A stretch of DNA of 64,000 bases from Pseudomonas putida (GCF_003228315.1 NZ_CP029693.1:1302001-1366000); one strand, 5' to 3'; shown: positions 43,812 through 53,526, numbered from the stretch's first letter. A program made the numbers and translations. The notes: a model not told the origin generated them from the sequence alone.

Positions 43812-46800
43812 AGTCCGGCCATCGTCATGCCCTGCTCCTCGGCAGCCTGTTGCTGAGCCTGAGCGCCACTTGGGTGCGGGCCGAACCCCTGAGCGATTTC
43901 GAGCAGTTCCGCAGCTTTCCCTACATGGACCGCAGCTACCGCGAGGCGAAGAAAGGCAACTGGGCCGAAGTCGAGCGCTTGATGCGGCATCTGCTGGAAA
44001 AAGTGCCGAAGAATGACGAAGCACGGGCCCTGCTGGTGGAAGCCCTGGCCAAACAGCGGCGCTACAAGGACGCGGTTCAGGCACTGCCGGACAACCCGCA
44101 AAACAGCGACGCCCTGCTCAACCTGCGCCTGACCTGGATCGAACAGGACCCGCCCGGCAGCAGCCAGGTGGAGCAATGGATCGCCAGCAGCAATCTGAAT
44201 CAGCGCATTCGCCTGTGGCAGGCCTACAGCCTGAGCCTGGCCAAGTTCGGCGGTGCGCAACGGGCCCACGACTGGCTGGCGCAACTGCCGCCCAAGGGCG
44301 ATACAAAAATCCTGCAGATGGCCCGGGCCAACTGGTCCGAACAGCTGCGTGACTGGGATGGCACGATCAAGGAACTGGCGCCCCTTGCAGCCAATAAGCA
44401 GCTCGATGCGAAAGGCTGGGAACGCCTGGCCAACGCTTATGTGCAGCGCCTGGACGAGCAGCCCTTGCAGCACTTGTTGCAACAGGCGCCCAGCCCGGAA
44501 GCGGCGCGTAAAGTGCGACTGGCCATGGTCGACCGGGCGATTGCCATGGGCCACCAACAGCAGGCGCAACGCTGGATGCAATCGCTGCCACCGGCCGACC
44601 TTGCCGATCCGGCCCAAAGCCAGCGCTTGTGGGAACTGGCACGGCAAACCGGCGACACGCCGACCGTGCAACGCTTGAGCAACCAGTTGCAGCGCCCCTG
44701 CCTGGAGACGGTCGATTGGCTGTCCCGGCGCGATCCACAAGCCGCCCTCAGCCAATTGCAGGGCTGCAAGCCCGACGAAGACCCGCAGACCTGGCTGATC
44801 CTCGCCGAGCGCCTGCACGCTACCGAACTGCTGCAAGGCACGCGCTTGCCCGAGCCGTGGGACAGTCGCCGGCAAGCACAACTTGTCGATGTGTGGCAGG
44901 CCGAAGGCCGTAGCGACAAGGTCATGGCCTGGCTCGCCAGCCAGCCGCAGACGGCCGACGTGGTCAAGCGCCGGGCCGAACTGGTCCAGGCATTGGGTCG
45001 CAACAGTCAGGCGCAATCCCTGTGGGAGCAGCATTACCGGCAGACCGGCAACCTTCGCTCGCTCGATCAGGCCACCTATCTGGCGTTGAATGCAGGCCAG
45101 CGTGAACACGCGCAGAAACTGCTCGAAAGCGCCTATGACCGCCACAACGGCAAGCTGCCGGCACCCCTGTTGCAACGGCTGGCCACCCTCTATGCCTCGT
45201 CGCTGCTGTCTCAAAAGCTGACGCCTGCACAACAGCAACGCATGGTCTCGCTGATCAATCGTGTCGACCCCGCCACCCGTGGCCAATTGCTCGCACAACT
45301 GGCGGAAAACGGCCAGTGCGATGCGGTGCGCCAAGCCCTCGGCGATCATCCGCAGAGCGCTGGCGATTACCGTGCGTTGGGCCGTTGCGCCATGCCGGAT
45401 CGTCCCGGCGAAGCGGTGGTTTACTACGGAACTGCGGAAAAACTCGGCGACCGCGACAGCCGCCTGCCGCTGGCCTACGCACTGGAAGCCGCCGGGGATT
45501 CCCCCGGCGCCCTGGCCATCTGGCGCAGCATCCCGGCGTCGCAGTTGAGCGACAACGCCCGACTCACGGCCAGCCGCAGCGCCCTCAACGCAGGCGACCC
45601 CGAGACCGCCGAACGTTATTGGCAGCAAAGCCGCAGCCGTGGCGCCAATGAGTGGGCGCTGGGCGCGGCGATTGCCGATGCCCGGGGTGATCACGCCCTC
45701 GCCTTGCAACGCCAGCGCTCCGCGCTGCAACAATCACCGGATGCCGGCCATTACTACGCTGCCTCGGTCACCGCGCAAAAGGCTGGCGACCTGCCGCAAA
45801 GCACGGCCTGGCTGGCCGAAGCCGTGCGCCGCGAACCGGACAACCCCCGCTATCGCGCCGACTACGGCATGCGCCTGGCCGGTAGCGAAACCCGCGAAGA
45901 ACGCGCCCGCGCCATCCCGTATCTGCAAAGCGCGACCCGGGACTTTCCGGAGGACTATCGCCTGGGCGAGACCCTGGCCTTGCGTTACGACGAAACCGAA
46001 AACAGCGCCGCGGCCCGCGAGGAACTGCGCCGGGTCATCGACCTGGAACAAAACCCGGTGGCGGCGGACGACGAGGACGGCAGCATGGAAGCCCGGCGCT
46101 ATCGCCAGCGCCGCGCCCACGAAACCCTCTCGCGCCGCGACACCCGCACCATCGCCAGCACCTGGTCGCCCGCCGGGGTCTCGACCAACGACTTCCTGCT
46201 GCCCGACGACACCACCGGTTCCCGGCGCCGTTCGAGTTCACAAAACGTGCAACTGGCGATGTGGGACCACGCCCTGGGTGATGAACCCAGCCGCGCCGGC
46301 AGTACGCTCTCGGCCTACGGTCGCGTGTTGCTTGGCGGGGTCGGTCGCTACAACTACGCCGAGTCCCTCGGCACCGGCATGGGCCTGCGCTACAAGCCCT
46401 GGGGCACGGCCAACATCAATTTCTACGGCGAGATCTACAAGCAGAGTCAGTTCGATGACGACGACAGCCACCGCCTGAGCCTGGGGCAAATGCTGATTCC
46501 GGAAAAACTGGCCGATCAGGTCGAGAATCACCGCAAGGACGGGCACACCACCACGGATTATCTGCTGCGCTCCACCGCGTCATTTTTCGATCAGGGGCGC
46601 TTCCGCAACGACTGGCGCGTGGACGAAAGCGATTGGGAGGAACGCTTTCTCTATCTCGATGCCGCGTGGTGGACCAAGGCCGGCGACCATCAATGGCTGT
46701 CGCGCTTCCAGCAGGGGCACGCGTGGAAGTTGCCGTTCAACAGCGCGCAAACCGTCATGCCGTACGGCTTTCTCGAATTTGCCAGCCAGGACCCGAGCAA

Positions 46801-46981
46801 CGACTGGCGCCAGGATCTGCGCACGGGCATCGGCCTGCGCTGGCAATGGTGGTTCGACGACGACATCTACAACGCCTACCGCGCGCACCTGACGGTTCGC
46901 ACCGAGTATCAGCAATGGCTGGGAGGCAATCTGTATGAAGGCGGCAACGGCGTGCTGCTGGGCGTGGAGATGAATTTCTGA
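43808..46981 (+). CDS. nfrA: NfrA: outer-membrane glycan exporter / phage N4 receptor homologue
   Basis: 1057 residues. A signal peptide (HALLLGSLLLSLSATWVRA) leads into a long periplasmic region of TPR-like helical repeats (residues ~40-790; for example GDTPTVQRLSNQL, GNLRSLDQATYLALNAGQ). The last ~200 residues are beta-rich and end with LLGVEMNF, an aromatic C-terminus typical of outer-membrane barrels. This matches NfrA, the outer-membrane part of the N4 receptor, which resembles the alginate/cellulose exporters. It should lead the glycan across the periplasm and outer membrane. It overlaps nfrB (ATGA) and the next gene (TGATG). Confidence 0.9.
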   Translation: MKSGHRHALLLGSLLLSLSATWVRAEPLSDFEQFRSFPYMDRSYREAKKGNWAEVERLMRHLLEKVPKNDEARALLVEALAKQRRYKDAVQALPDNPQNSDALLNLRLTWIEQDPPGSSQVEQWIASSNLNQRIRLWQAYSLSLAKFGGAQRAHDWLAQLPPKGDTKILQMARANWSEQLRDWDGTIKELAPLAANKQLDAKGWERLANAYVQRLDEQPLQHLLQQAPSPEAARKVRLAMVDRAIAMGHQQQAQRWMQSLPPADLADPAQSQRLWELARQTGDTPTVQRLSNQLQRPCLETVDWLSRRDPQAALSQLQGCKPDEDPQTWLILAERLHATELLQGTRLPEPWDSRRQAQLVDVWQAEGRSDKVMAWLASQPQTADVVKRRAELVQALGRNSQAQSLWEQHYRQTGNLRSLDQATYLALNAGQREHAQKLLESAYDRHNGKLPAPLLQRLATLYASSLLSQKLTPAQQQRMVSLINRVDPATRGQLLAQLAENGQCDAVRQALGDHPQSAGDYRALGRCAMPDRPGEAVVYYGTAEKLGDRDSRLPLAYALEAAGDSPGALAIWRSIPASQLSDNARLTASRSALNAGDPETAERYWQQSRSRGANEWALGAAIADARGDHALALQRQRSALQQSPDAGHYYAASVTAQKAGDLPQSTAWLAEAVRREPDNPRYRADYGMRLAGSETREERARAIPYLQSATRDFPEDYRLGETLALRYDETENSAAAREELRRVIDLEQNPVAADDEDGSMEARRYRQRRAHETLSRRDTRTIASTWSPAGVSTNDFLLPDDTTGSRRRSSSQNVQLAMWDHALGDEPSRAGSTLSAYGRVLLGGVGRYNYAESLGTGMGLRYKPWGTANINFYGEIYKQSQFDDDDSHRLSLGQMLIPEKLADQVENHRKDGHTTTDYLLRSTASFFDQGRFRNDWRVDESDWEERFLYLDAAWWTKAGDHQWLSRFQQGHAWKLPFNSAQTVMPYGFLEFASQDPSNDWRQDLRTGIGLRWQWWFDDDIYNAYRAHLTVRTEYQQWLGGNLYEGGNGVLLGVEMNF

Positions 46982-47859
46982 TGAGGCGATTGCTACTGGT
47001 TTTGTGCCTGATATTGAGTTGCACGGGCGCCCTGGCGGATGAGCGGATTTTCTATCAGCCGCTCAATGCCGATGCCAACCTGAGCCCTGCGCAATGGCAA
47101 CGGATCTGGCAGGACACCGCGAGAAACGGCACCCACACGCTGATCGTGCAATGGACTGCCTACGGCGATTCCGACTTCGGCGGCGCCAAGGGCTGGCTGG
47201 CCAACAGCCTGAAGCTGGCCCGGGAGCAAGGTTTGAACCTGGTGCTGGGCCTGTATATGGACCCGGCCTACTACCAGCGCATCGACGAACTGGACAGCGC
47301 CGGGCTGGCGACCTATTGGCAGGCCCAGCTGGGGCGCTCGCTGGCGCAGCAACAACGCCTGCGCACCGAATGGAAACTTGCGGTCAGCGGCTGGTATTTG
47401 CCGCTGGAACTGGATGACGCGCATTTTCAAGCGGCGGATCGACGCCAGACCCTGCAGCGCCAACTCAAGGACCTGACCGGCAAACTGGATGCGCCCCTGC
47501 ATGTCAGCGCCTTCAGCGCCGGCAAGCTCGCACCGCAGGTCAACAGCCAATGGCTGACAACATTGGCCAACGAGGGCATCCAGGTCTGGTGGCAGGACGG
47601 TGCAGGCACCGGTCGCCTGCCGCCTCTGGTGCGCAGTGGTTACGCCGATGCACTGCCCTGCTCCGTCGGCATCGTGCGTGAGGCGTTCCGTCAGGTCAGC
47701 GCCGAGGGGCAGGCCTTTCGCGCAGAGCCCACGACGCCGGCCACCGCTTCGACGGGCTGTCATTCATCGGCGGTGTTTTCCCTGCGTTACCGGCCCTGGG
47801 CCAAGGTGATTCTCGACAACCAACACAACAGCAAGGTCGGCGATGTACAGAACCATTGA
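46981..47859 (+). CDS. ybcH: YbcH-like periplasmic DUF4434 protein of the nfr operon
   Basis: 292 residues with a signal peptide (RLLLVLCLILSCTGALAD). The mature part resembles the DUF4434 family, which has a glycoside-hydrolase-like (TIM-barrel) appearance: HTLIVQWTAYGDSDF, LVLGLYMDPAYYQ, WYLPLELDDAHF and GIQVWWQDGAG. Acidic residues in LELDD and WQDG could be catalytic. In E. coli a gene of this kind (ybcH) stands with nfrA and nfrB. A periplasmic glycan-trimming or -editing role is a reasonable guess, unproven. It overlaps the cyclase gene by 17 bases. Confidence 0.82.
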   Translation: MRRLLLVLCLILSCTGALADERIFYQPLNADANLSPAQWQRIWQDTARNGTHTLIVQWTAYGDSDFGGAKGWLANSLKLAREQGLNLVLGLYMDPAYYQRIDELDSAGLATYWQAQLGRSLAQQQRLRTEWKLAVSGWYLPLELDDAHFQAADRRQTLQRQLKDLTGKLDAPLHVSAFSAGKLAPQVNSQWLTTLANEGIQVWWQDGAGTGRLPPLVRSGYADALPCSVGIVREAFRQVSAEGQAFRAEPTTPATASTGCHSSAVFSLRYRPWAKVILDNQHNSKVGDVQNH

Positions 47860-48934
47860 AGATGAAGTGCTGAAAAAATCGGCGCCCCGGGAACTCAAGG
47901 CCGAGTTCATCCAGCATGAATACGAACGCCTGCACAGGTTTTGCGTGCTGATCTATCTGGTCAGCATCACGGCCTGGTTTTTCTACGACTTGATCATCAG
48001 TTTCATTGGTGGCCAGGGCTTCACCTGGCGCTCGTGGGTGTTCCTCAGTCTCTTCGCGATCATGGTCATCCTCTTGCTGTTTACCCGCCAGGCGCGGCAT
48101 TTCCATTGGCTCAACGTACTGTTTGTATCGACGATCACCATTGGCACGCGCCTGCTGATCGAAGGTGTGGATGTCAAGCATCAGGCCGCCTGGTCGTTAC
48201 TGGCGGCATCGACCACCCTGTACAGCGCCTCGATGCTGCCGCTTAGCCGCTGGTCATTCTTCGCCGCGCAAGTCATTACCTGGGCGGTGCTCAATCCGTT
48301 TTACAGCCCTGAGCTGGACCTGCTTGATCTCAAGGGTGTAATGACCCTCAGCTATACCGGGTTTCTCGGTGCACTGACGATCTACAGCTTCCTCGCACTG
48401 CGCAAAGCCAAGCTCTACAACTTCATCATGTCCAAGCTCCTGCTGGACCAGGCCTACATCGACACCCTCACCGAGATTCCCAACCGGCGCTCGTTCATGA
48501 CCATCGCCGACAAGCAATTGCACGCCCTGCCCCGTGAGCATGATCACTACCTGGCGATGATCGATATCGACAACTTCAAGAAGGTCAACGACGTCTACGG
48601 CCACGACATCGGCGATGAAGTGCTCAAGCGCATCGCCCAGAACATCAAGGCCGTGATGAGCCCCTACGAATATGCGCGGCTGGGCGGTGAGGAGTTTGCG
48701 ATTTACCTGGCCGGCGTGCGCCGCGAGGATGCCGAAGCGCTGGCCGCGCAACTGTGCCAGGTGGTGCGCGAGTATTCCGGACAACACCCGGTGACGGTCA
48801 GCATCGGCCTGACCCGGGTGCTGGACGACGACACCTTGAACCAGGCCTTGATCAAGGCGGATGCGGCCTTGTATGAGTCAAAGCATACGGGCAAGGATCG
48901 GTATACGTTTCATCAGGAACTGTCGGTCGCCTGA
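47843..48934 (+). CDS. Membrane diguanylate cyclase (GGDEF) of the nfr operon
   Basis: 363 residues. Six membrane helices (~30-200) form the N-terminal sensor region, followed by a GGDEF domain (~205-360). The active site is GGEEF at 281-285, with upstream DIDNFKKVNDVYGHDIGDEVL for metal and substrate. No RxxD inhibitory site precedes GGEEF (SPYEYARL instead), so feedback inhibition is probably absent. In E. coli the cyclase activating NfrB (DgcJ) is encoded elsewhere; here a cyclase is the last gene of the same operon, pointing to a dedicated local c-di-GMP source. Its start lies inside the ybcH 3' end. Confidence 0.9.
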   Translation: MYRTIEDEVLKKSAPRELKAEFIQHEYERLHRFCVLIYLVSITAWFFYDLIISFIGGQGFTWRSWVFLSLFAIMVILLLFTRQARHFHWLNVLFVSTITIGTRLLIEGVDVKHQAAWSLLAASTTLYSASMLPLSRWSFFAAQVITWAVLNPFYSPELDLLDLKGVMTLSYTGFLGALTIYSFLALRKAKLYNFIMSKLLLDQAYIDTLTEIPNRRSFMTIADKQLHALPREHDHYLAMIDIDNFKKVNDVYGHDIGDEVLKRIAQNIKAVMSPYEYARLGGEEFAIYLAGVRREDAEALAAQLCQVVREYSGQHPVTVSIGLTRVLDDDTLNQALIKADAALYESKHTGKDRYTFHQELSVA

Positions 48935-48941
48935 TCTGCCG

Positions 48942-49022
48942 TCATCGCGAGCAGGCTCGCTCCCACAGGGAATATGCATTGAACACACATCCTCTGTGGG
49001 AGCGAGCCTGCTCGCGATGGGG
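48942..49022. repeat. REP pair, GCGAGCAGGCTCGCTCC type
   Basis: Inverted REP pair directly after the cyclase stop, in the convergent gap to the TerC-family gene. Confidence 0.92.
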
Positions 49023-49042
49023 CCATCAGCCGCTACACAAAA

Positions 49043-50602
49043 TCACCCGCCAATACGCGCCAGATAAACCCGCGTCACCCGCCGCTCTTCAACCGACATG
49101 ACCGTCAGGTGCCACCCCTCCCATTCATGGCTATCGCCAATCATCGGCAACCGATCCAGCAAACTCACCACCAATCCGGCGAGGGTCTGGTAGTCCTCAG
49201 TCGGCTCTGCGGCAAACCCGGTACGCTGGCGCACCCGCGCCAGGTTCAAGGCACCGCTGACGACAAATCCACCCTTGTCCTCGACCACGTCCGGCCCTCC
49301 GATCTCGCTGGCGTCCGGCAACTCACCGGCAATCGATTCGAGGATGTCGGTCATGGTCAGCACCCCGACAAAATCGCCGAACTCATTGACCACGAAGGCA
49401 ATGTGAGTAGACGCCTTGCGCATCTGCTCAAGGGCATTGAGGATCGAATAGCTGTCCAGCAGGTTGATGGTCTGGCGCGCCATCTGGGCAAGGTCGGGCT
49501 GGTTGCCGGCCAAAAACTCCTTGAGCAACTCCTTCTTGTGCACGAAACCCAAAGGCTCATCCACCGCGCCGTCACGAATCAACGGCAGGCGCGAGTAGGA
49601 CGAGTGCATCAAGCGCGTACGAATGGTCTCGACATCATCGGCCAAGTCGATGTGGTCGACATCGGCGCGCACGGTCATCAAGGTACGAATCGGCCGTTCG
49701 GCCAGTTGCAGCACGCCGCTGATCATCACCCGTTCACGGCGATCGAACAGCTCTTCGCTCGGCGCCTCACCGTTGTCGAGCAGGTCGGCAATCTCTTCAT
49801 CGACCTCCTGCTCCGCCAGTTTGCGTCCGCCCAGCAGACGCATGACCGCGTGGGCCGTGCGCTCGCGCAGCGGTCGCATGCCCTGCATCGAACGCTTGCG
49901 GCGGGCCCGGGCGATCTGGTTGAACACTTCAATCAGGATCGAGAAACCGATGGCCGCATACAGATAGCCTTTGGGAATGTGGAAGCCCAGGCCTTCGGCG
50001 GTCAGGGCAAAACCGATCATCATCAAGAAGCCCAGGCACAGCATGATCACCGTCGGGTGCGCATTGACGAAACGGGTCAGCGGCTTGCTGGCCACAATCA
50101 TCAGGCCGATGGAAATGATCACCGCGATCATCATCACCGCCAGCTCATCGACCATGCCCACGGCGGTAATCACCGCGTCCAGGGAGAACACCGCATCGAG
50201 CACCACGATCTGCGCCACGATCGGCCAGAACAACGCGTAGGTCGTGTTGGATGAACGCTGGCCGACATGCCCTTCCAGGCGTTCGTGCAACTCCATGGTG
50301 GCCTTGAACAACAGGAACACACCACCGAACAACATGATCAGGTCACGGCCGGAGAAGCTTTTGTCGAACACCTCGAACAGCGGCTGGGTCAACGTCACCA
50401 GCCAGGAAATACTTGCCAGCAGGCCCAGTCGCATGATCAACGCCAGGGACAAACCAATGATTCGCGCACGGTCACGCTGCTCCGGCGGCAACTTGTCGGC
50501 GAGGATGGCGATGAACACCAGGTTGTCGATACCCAGTACCAGTTCCAGCACAATCAGCGTCAACAAGCCCAGCCAGGCGGTGGGGTCGGCTAACCATTCC
50601 AT
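49043..50602 (-). CDS. TerC-family membrane protein with CBS and CorC/HlyC domains
   Basis: 519 residues. The N-terminal ~230 residues are a seven-helix TerC domain with acidic membrane motifs typical of metal binding ([14 protein letters not shown] and [16 protein letters not shown]). Then come a CBS pair (~300-430, [45 protein letters not shown]) and a C-terminal CorC_HlyC domain. This YoaE/YegH arrangement is linked with manganese or other divalent metal export and membrane stress. It is preceded by a 380-base gap holding a small ORF. AGAGATCGAG stands before the ATG. Confidence 0.9.
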   Translation of the reverse strand: MEWLADPTAWLGLLTLIVLELVLGIDNLVFIAILADKLPPEQRDRARIIGLSLALIMRLGLLASISWLVTLTQPLFEVFDKSFSGRDLIMLFGGVFLLFKATMELHERLEGHVGQRSSNTTYALFWPIVAQIVVLDAVFSLDAVITAVGMVDELAVMMIAVIISIGLMIVASKPLTRFVNAHPTVIMLCLGFLMMIGFALTAEGLGFHIPKGYLYAAIGFSILIEVFNQIARARRKRSMQGMRPLRERTAHAVMRLLGGRKLAEQEVDEEIADLLDNGEAPSEELFDRRERVMISGVLQLAERPIRTLMTVRADVDHIDLADDVETIRTRLMHSSYSRLPLIRDGAVDEPLGFVHKKELLKEFLAGNQPDLAQMARQTINLLDSYSILNALEQMRKASTHIAFVVNEFGDFVGVLTMTDILESIAGELPDASEIGGPDVVEDKGGFVVSGALNLARVRQRTGFAAEPTEDYQTLAGLVVSLLDRLPMIGDSHEWEGWHLTVMSVEERRVTRVYLARIGG

Positions 50603-50901
50603 ATGAATGTCTCGATCTCTTTAAGTGAATTCAGAATGCCGGGCACGGCAAGGCGCGGCGCAGAGGCCGTGGGAGTGCAATGTCAGGGGTGTTCGGAAAT
50701 CGGAAGACCGGATGCTTCACGTACATCAAGACTGCGCGTTGGCGCGAAGGGAAAGGGTAACTGGGGGGCTCCGTGAGGGTGCTCATGGGGGTCCTGAAAG
50801 AGAAAAGGACTTGAATCGTACAGGTGACAGGGACAATTCCTACAGCTGGAAATCATTTCAAGATCTGTAGCAAGATTCAGAATCTGGTTGTTCTTCAGGC
50901 C
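50603..50901 (-). other. Leader region of the TerC-family gene with a possible 51-codon upstream ORF
   Basis: The gap upstream of the TerC gene contains an open frame on the minus strand, 50631-50786, 51 codons, starting MSTLTEPPSYPFP with AGGA ahead. It ends 28 bases before the TerC ATG. It has many Pro and Arg and no known family. I could not recognise the yybP-ykoY manganese riboswitch here. A leader peptide is possible; a chance frame is about as likely. Confidence 0.3.
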
Positions 50902-50980
50902 CTCATCGCGAGCAGGCTCGCTCCTACAGTTGATCTGTGTCGCCCACAAATCCCCTGTGGGAGCGAGCCTGCTCGCGAAG
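50902..50980. repeat. REP pair, GCGAGCAGGCTCGCTCC type
   Basis: Inverted REP pair between the TerC leader and the LysR gene stop. Confidence 0.92.
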
Positions 50981-50983
50981 CTC

Positions 50984-51859
50984 TTAGCCTTTTTTAACCC
51001 GCTCGATATACCTGTTCACCACCGGTGATTTCTCAAACCGCCGATAAATCAACGCCAACCACGAAGACGCCTCGCAATCCTGAATCTGCCGATACACCAC
51101 ATTCGGCAAACTCACATGCCCGACCACCGACTCCGGCACCACCGCAACGCCCTGCCCCAATGACACCAGGGCAATCACCGCCACCAGGCCTCCAGGCTGT
51201 GCCCCCAGCTTCGGCGAAAAATCACCCTGGGCGGCGACCTGCAGGGTGCCGATGACCTGTTCGGGAAGGATGAAGTTTTCGTTCTGCAGGTGTATCGAAT
51301 TGATCGCCGGCAAACGGTTGAGCCAGGAATCCACCGGCAACGCCAGCACGAAGCCCTCGGCCATCAGCCGCACAGACTCGATGCCTTCGGGCATGGCCAG
51401 CGGGCAACGGACGTAGCCCAGATCGAAACGCCCCTCGAGGATCATGTTGGCCAGGCTGGCCATCGGGCTTTCCCGCACGTTGAGGCTGACATCCGGGTAC
51501 TGGTCGGCAAACCCCTGCACCTGCTTTTGCAGCACCCCCGAATACACCGCCGAAGCCACGTAGCCCAGTTCGATATGCCCGATTTCGCCGCGACCGGCGC
51601 GTTGTGCATTGCGCTGTGCCGACTCGAACTGGCGCACCGTGGCATCGGCTTCGATCACCAGCGCCGCGCCGGCTTCGGTCAGGCTGACATCCCGCGCCTG
51701 ACGCAGGAACAACCGCGCCCCCAGTTCCGCTTCCATGTCCTGGATCTGCCGGGTCAGGGTCGGCGGCGCGATCCCCAATTGCTCGGCGGCACGGGTGAAA
51801 TTGCGCTGCCGGGCGACGGCGAGGAAATAGCGGAAATGGCGAATGTCCATTCGATGCAT
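50984..51859 (-). CDS. LysR-family transcriptional regulator
   Basis: About 291 residues. N-terminal winged helix (HFRYFLAVARQRNFTRAAEQLGIAPPTLTRQIQDMEAELG) and a C-terminal periplasmic-binding-protein-like effector domain (GEIGHIELGYVASAVYSGVL and on). It is divergent from the MFS transporter gene across about 95 bases, the standard layout for a LysR regulator and its target. The start is either 51859 (MHRMDIRHF) or 51850 (MDIRHF); ribosome-site spacing does not decide. The ligand is unknown. Confidence 0.9.
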   Translation of the reverse strand: MHRMDIRHFRYFLAVARQRNFTRAAEQLGIAPPTLTRQIQDMEAELGARLFLRQARDVSLTEAGAALVIEADATVRQFESAQRNAQRAGRGEIGHIELGYVASAVYSGVLQKQVQGFADQYPDVSLNVRESPMASLANMILEGRFDLGYVRCPLAMPEGIESVRLMAEGFVLALPVDSWLNRLPAINSIHLQNENFILPEQVIGTLQVAAQGDFSPKLGAQPGGLVAVIALVSLGQGVAVVPESVVGHVSLPNVVYRQIQDCEASSWLALIYRRFEKSPVVNRYIERVKKG

Positions 51860-51954
51860 TAGCTCAAAGGTAATGAAGTGATAGTGCCTGCCTAACGAAG
51901 GCACCGGTTACCGGCGATAAGCTGCACGCAACCTCACAGTAGAGAACACCTGTC

Positions 51955-53499
51955 ATGTCCGTCAAACCCAGTGTGAGCCCGCGTCAGACCCTACTCACCG
52001 CGTCCGCTGTGTGTGCGCTGATCGTGCTCGACACCAATATCGTCGCCGTTACCTTGCCGAGCATCGCCCGGGACCTGGGCGCGAATTTCGCGGATATCGA
52101 GTGGGTGGTCAGCGCCTACATGCTGGCCTTCGCCGCGTTGCTGCTGCCCGCCGGCAGCCTGGCCGACCGCTTTGGCCGCAAGAACACCCTGATGTGGGGG
52201 CTGGGGATTTTCATCCTTGCTTCGGTCGGTTGCGGCGCCGCGCCGAATGCGGTGTTCCTGGATATCGCACGGGCCATCAAGGGGGTGGGCGCCGCGCTGT
52301 TGTTGACCTCGGCGCTGGCCTCCATCGGCCACACCTTTCACGATGAAGTGGAACGGGCCAAGGCCTGGGCGTTCTGGGGCGGCTGCATGGGCGTGGCGAC
52401 CACGGCGTCGCCAACCCTGGGTGGTTTGATCACTGAATACGTGGGCTGGCGCTGGATTTTCTATCTCAATCTGCCGGTGGGTCTGTTCCTGATGTACAGG
52501 GTCTGGCGCGCGGTGCCGCATTCGCGCGACACGCAAGCCGCACGACTCGACCCGTGGGGAAGCCTGGCTTTCAGTGCCAGCCTGCTGTGCCTGATCTGGG
52601 GCCTGATCGAAGCCAACCGCATTGGCTGGAGCAATTCCGTGACCTGGATGCGCCTGCTCGGAGGCGCCCTGCTGCTGGGGTTGTTTGTGGTGATCGAGCG
52701 CTTGCAACGGCGGCCAATGATCGACCTGCAGCTGTTCCGTCACCCGCGCTTCATCGGTGCCCTGCTTGGCATGTTCTTCTACGCCGCCTGTGCTCAAGTG
52801 ATGATGACGATGCTGCCGTTCTACCTGCAAAACGGTCTGGGGTTAAGTGCCATTGCCGCTGGACTGGGCATGCTGCCCTTTGCTGTCACGATGTTGATTT
52901 TCCCGCGTATCGGTGCACGTCTGGCCGGGCGCGTGAGCCCGGCGAACATGATGGCTGCCGGACTGGCGTTGGTAGGCAGCGGTAACTTGCTCAGCGCCTG
53001 GGCGGTCAGCGCAGGTGGCTATCTGTCATTCGCCCTGGCGATTGCCGTCATCGGCGCCGGTGCGGGACTGCTCAACGGCGACACGCAGAAAAACATCATG
53101 GCCTGTGTCCCCCGCGATCGGACCGGCATGGCGTCGGGCATGAGCACCACCATGCGCTTTAGCGCAATCATGCTGGGGATCGGTGTGTATGGCGCGCTGC
53201 TGGCCGGTCATAGCGAACGGTTGCTGCATGACAGCCTGATGTCTCAGGGCGGGCAGTGGCTGGAGCAAGCCCACGGGATCGCGTCCCGAGTAGTGGCCGG
53301 TGACATGGCCGCAGCGATGAACCTATTGCCACAGACGGCACAACCGCTGGTCGAGCCCCTGGCGCGTCAGGCCTTTGTTGGCGGCTTCAGCCTGTTGCTG
53401 TGGGTGGCGGGACTGACGGGACTGCTGGCTGCACTGGTGGTCGGGACGCTAATGCGCAATCCGATCCCCGTCCCGTTGGGTTTGAAAATACCTGCTTGA
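51955..53499 (+). CDS. MFS drug-type transporter, 14-helix DHA2 family
   Basis: 514 residues with about 14 membrane helices, EmrB/QacA type. Motif A-like (GSLADRFGRKNTLMWGL), motif C-like (LGGLITEYVGWRWIFYLNLPVGLFL) and the usual N-terminal LDTNIVAVTLPSIARDLG with the conserved Asp of helix 1 are visible. It would export drugs or small organic molecules with the proton gradient. It is divergent from a LysR gene, which probably controls it. No membrane-fusion partner (emrA) is adjacent. Confidence 0.9.
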   Translation: MSVKPSVSPRQTLLTASAVCALIVLDTNIVAVTLPSIARDLGANFADIEWVVSAYMLAFAALLLPAGSLADRFGRKNTLMWGLGIFILASVGCGAAPNAVFLDIARAIKGVGAALLLTSALASIGHTFHDEVERAKAWAFWGGCMGVATTASPTLGGLITEYVGWRWIFYLNLPVGLFLMYRVWRAVPHSRDTQAARLDPWGSLAFSASLLCLIWGLIEANRIGWSNSVTWMRLLGGALLLGLFVVIERLQRRPMIDLQLFRHPRFIGALLGMFFYAACAQVMMTMLPFYLQNGLGLSAIAAGLGMLPFAVTMLIFPRIGARLAGRVSPANMMAAGLALVGSGNLLSAWAVSAGGYLSFALAIAVIGAGAGLLNGDTQKNIMACVPRDRTGMASGMSTTMRFSAIMLGIGVYGALLAGHSERLLHDSLMSQGGQWLEQAHGIASRVVAGDMAAAMNLLPQTAQPLVEPLARQAFVGGFSLLLWVAGLTGLLAALVVGTLMRNPIPVPLGLKIPA

Positions 53500-53526
53500 C
53501 ATTAAAGTTAGCTTCAAGCTTAGCCT
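53496..53526 (+). promoter_or_regulatory. MerR-type promoter candidate for the flavin oxidoreductase
   Basis: TTGACA (53496-53501), a 19-base spacer, then TAGCCT (53521-53526). The long spacer contains the dyad AGCTTCAAGCT (5-bp arms, centre at 53514). A 19-base spacer with a central dyad is the hallmark of MerR-family activated promoters; the -10 is poor. The -35 overlaps the MFS stop codon. Confidence 0.4.

Noticed and set aside
41553..44084. 843-codon frame antisense to nfrB
   Set aside because: Long only because of GC-rich codon bias; the sense strand has GT2 motifs and operon overlaps.
43658..45733. 691-codon frame antisense to nfrA
   Set aside because: Shadow; sense strand has signal peptide and TPR repeats.
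50603..50901. Manganese (yybP-ykoY) riboswitch before the TerC gene
   Set aside because: The conserved core blocks of that aptamer could not be found on the minus strand.
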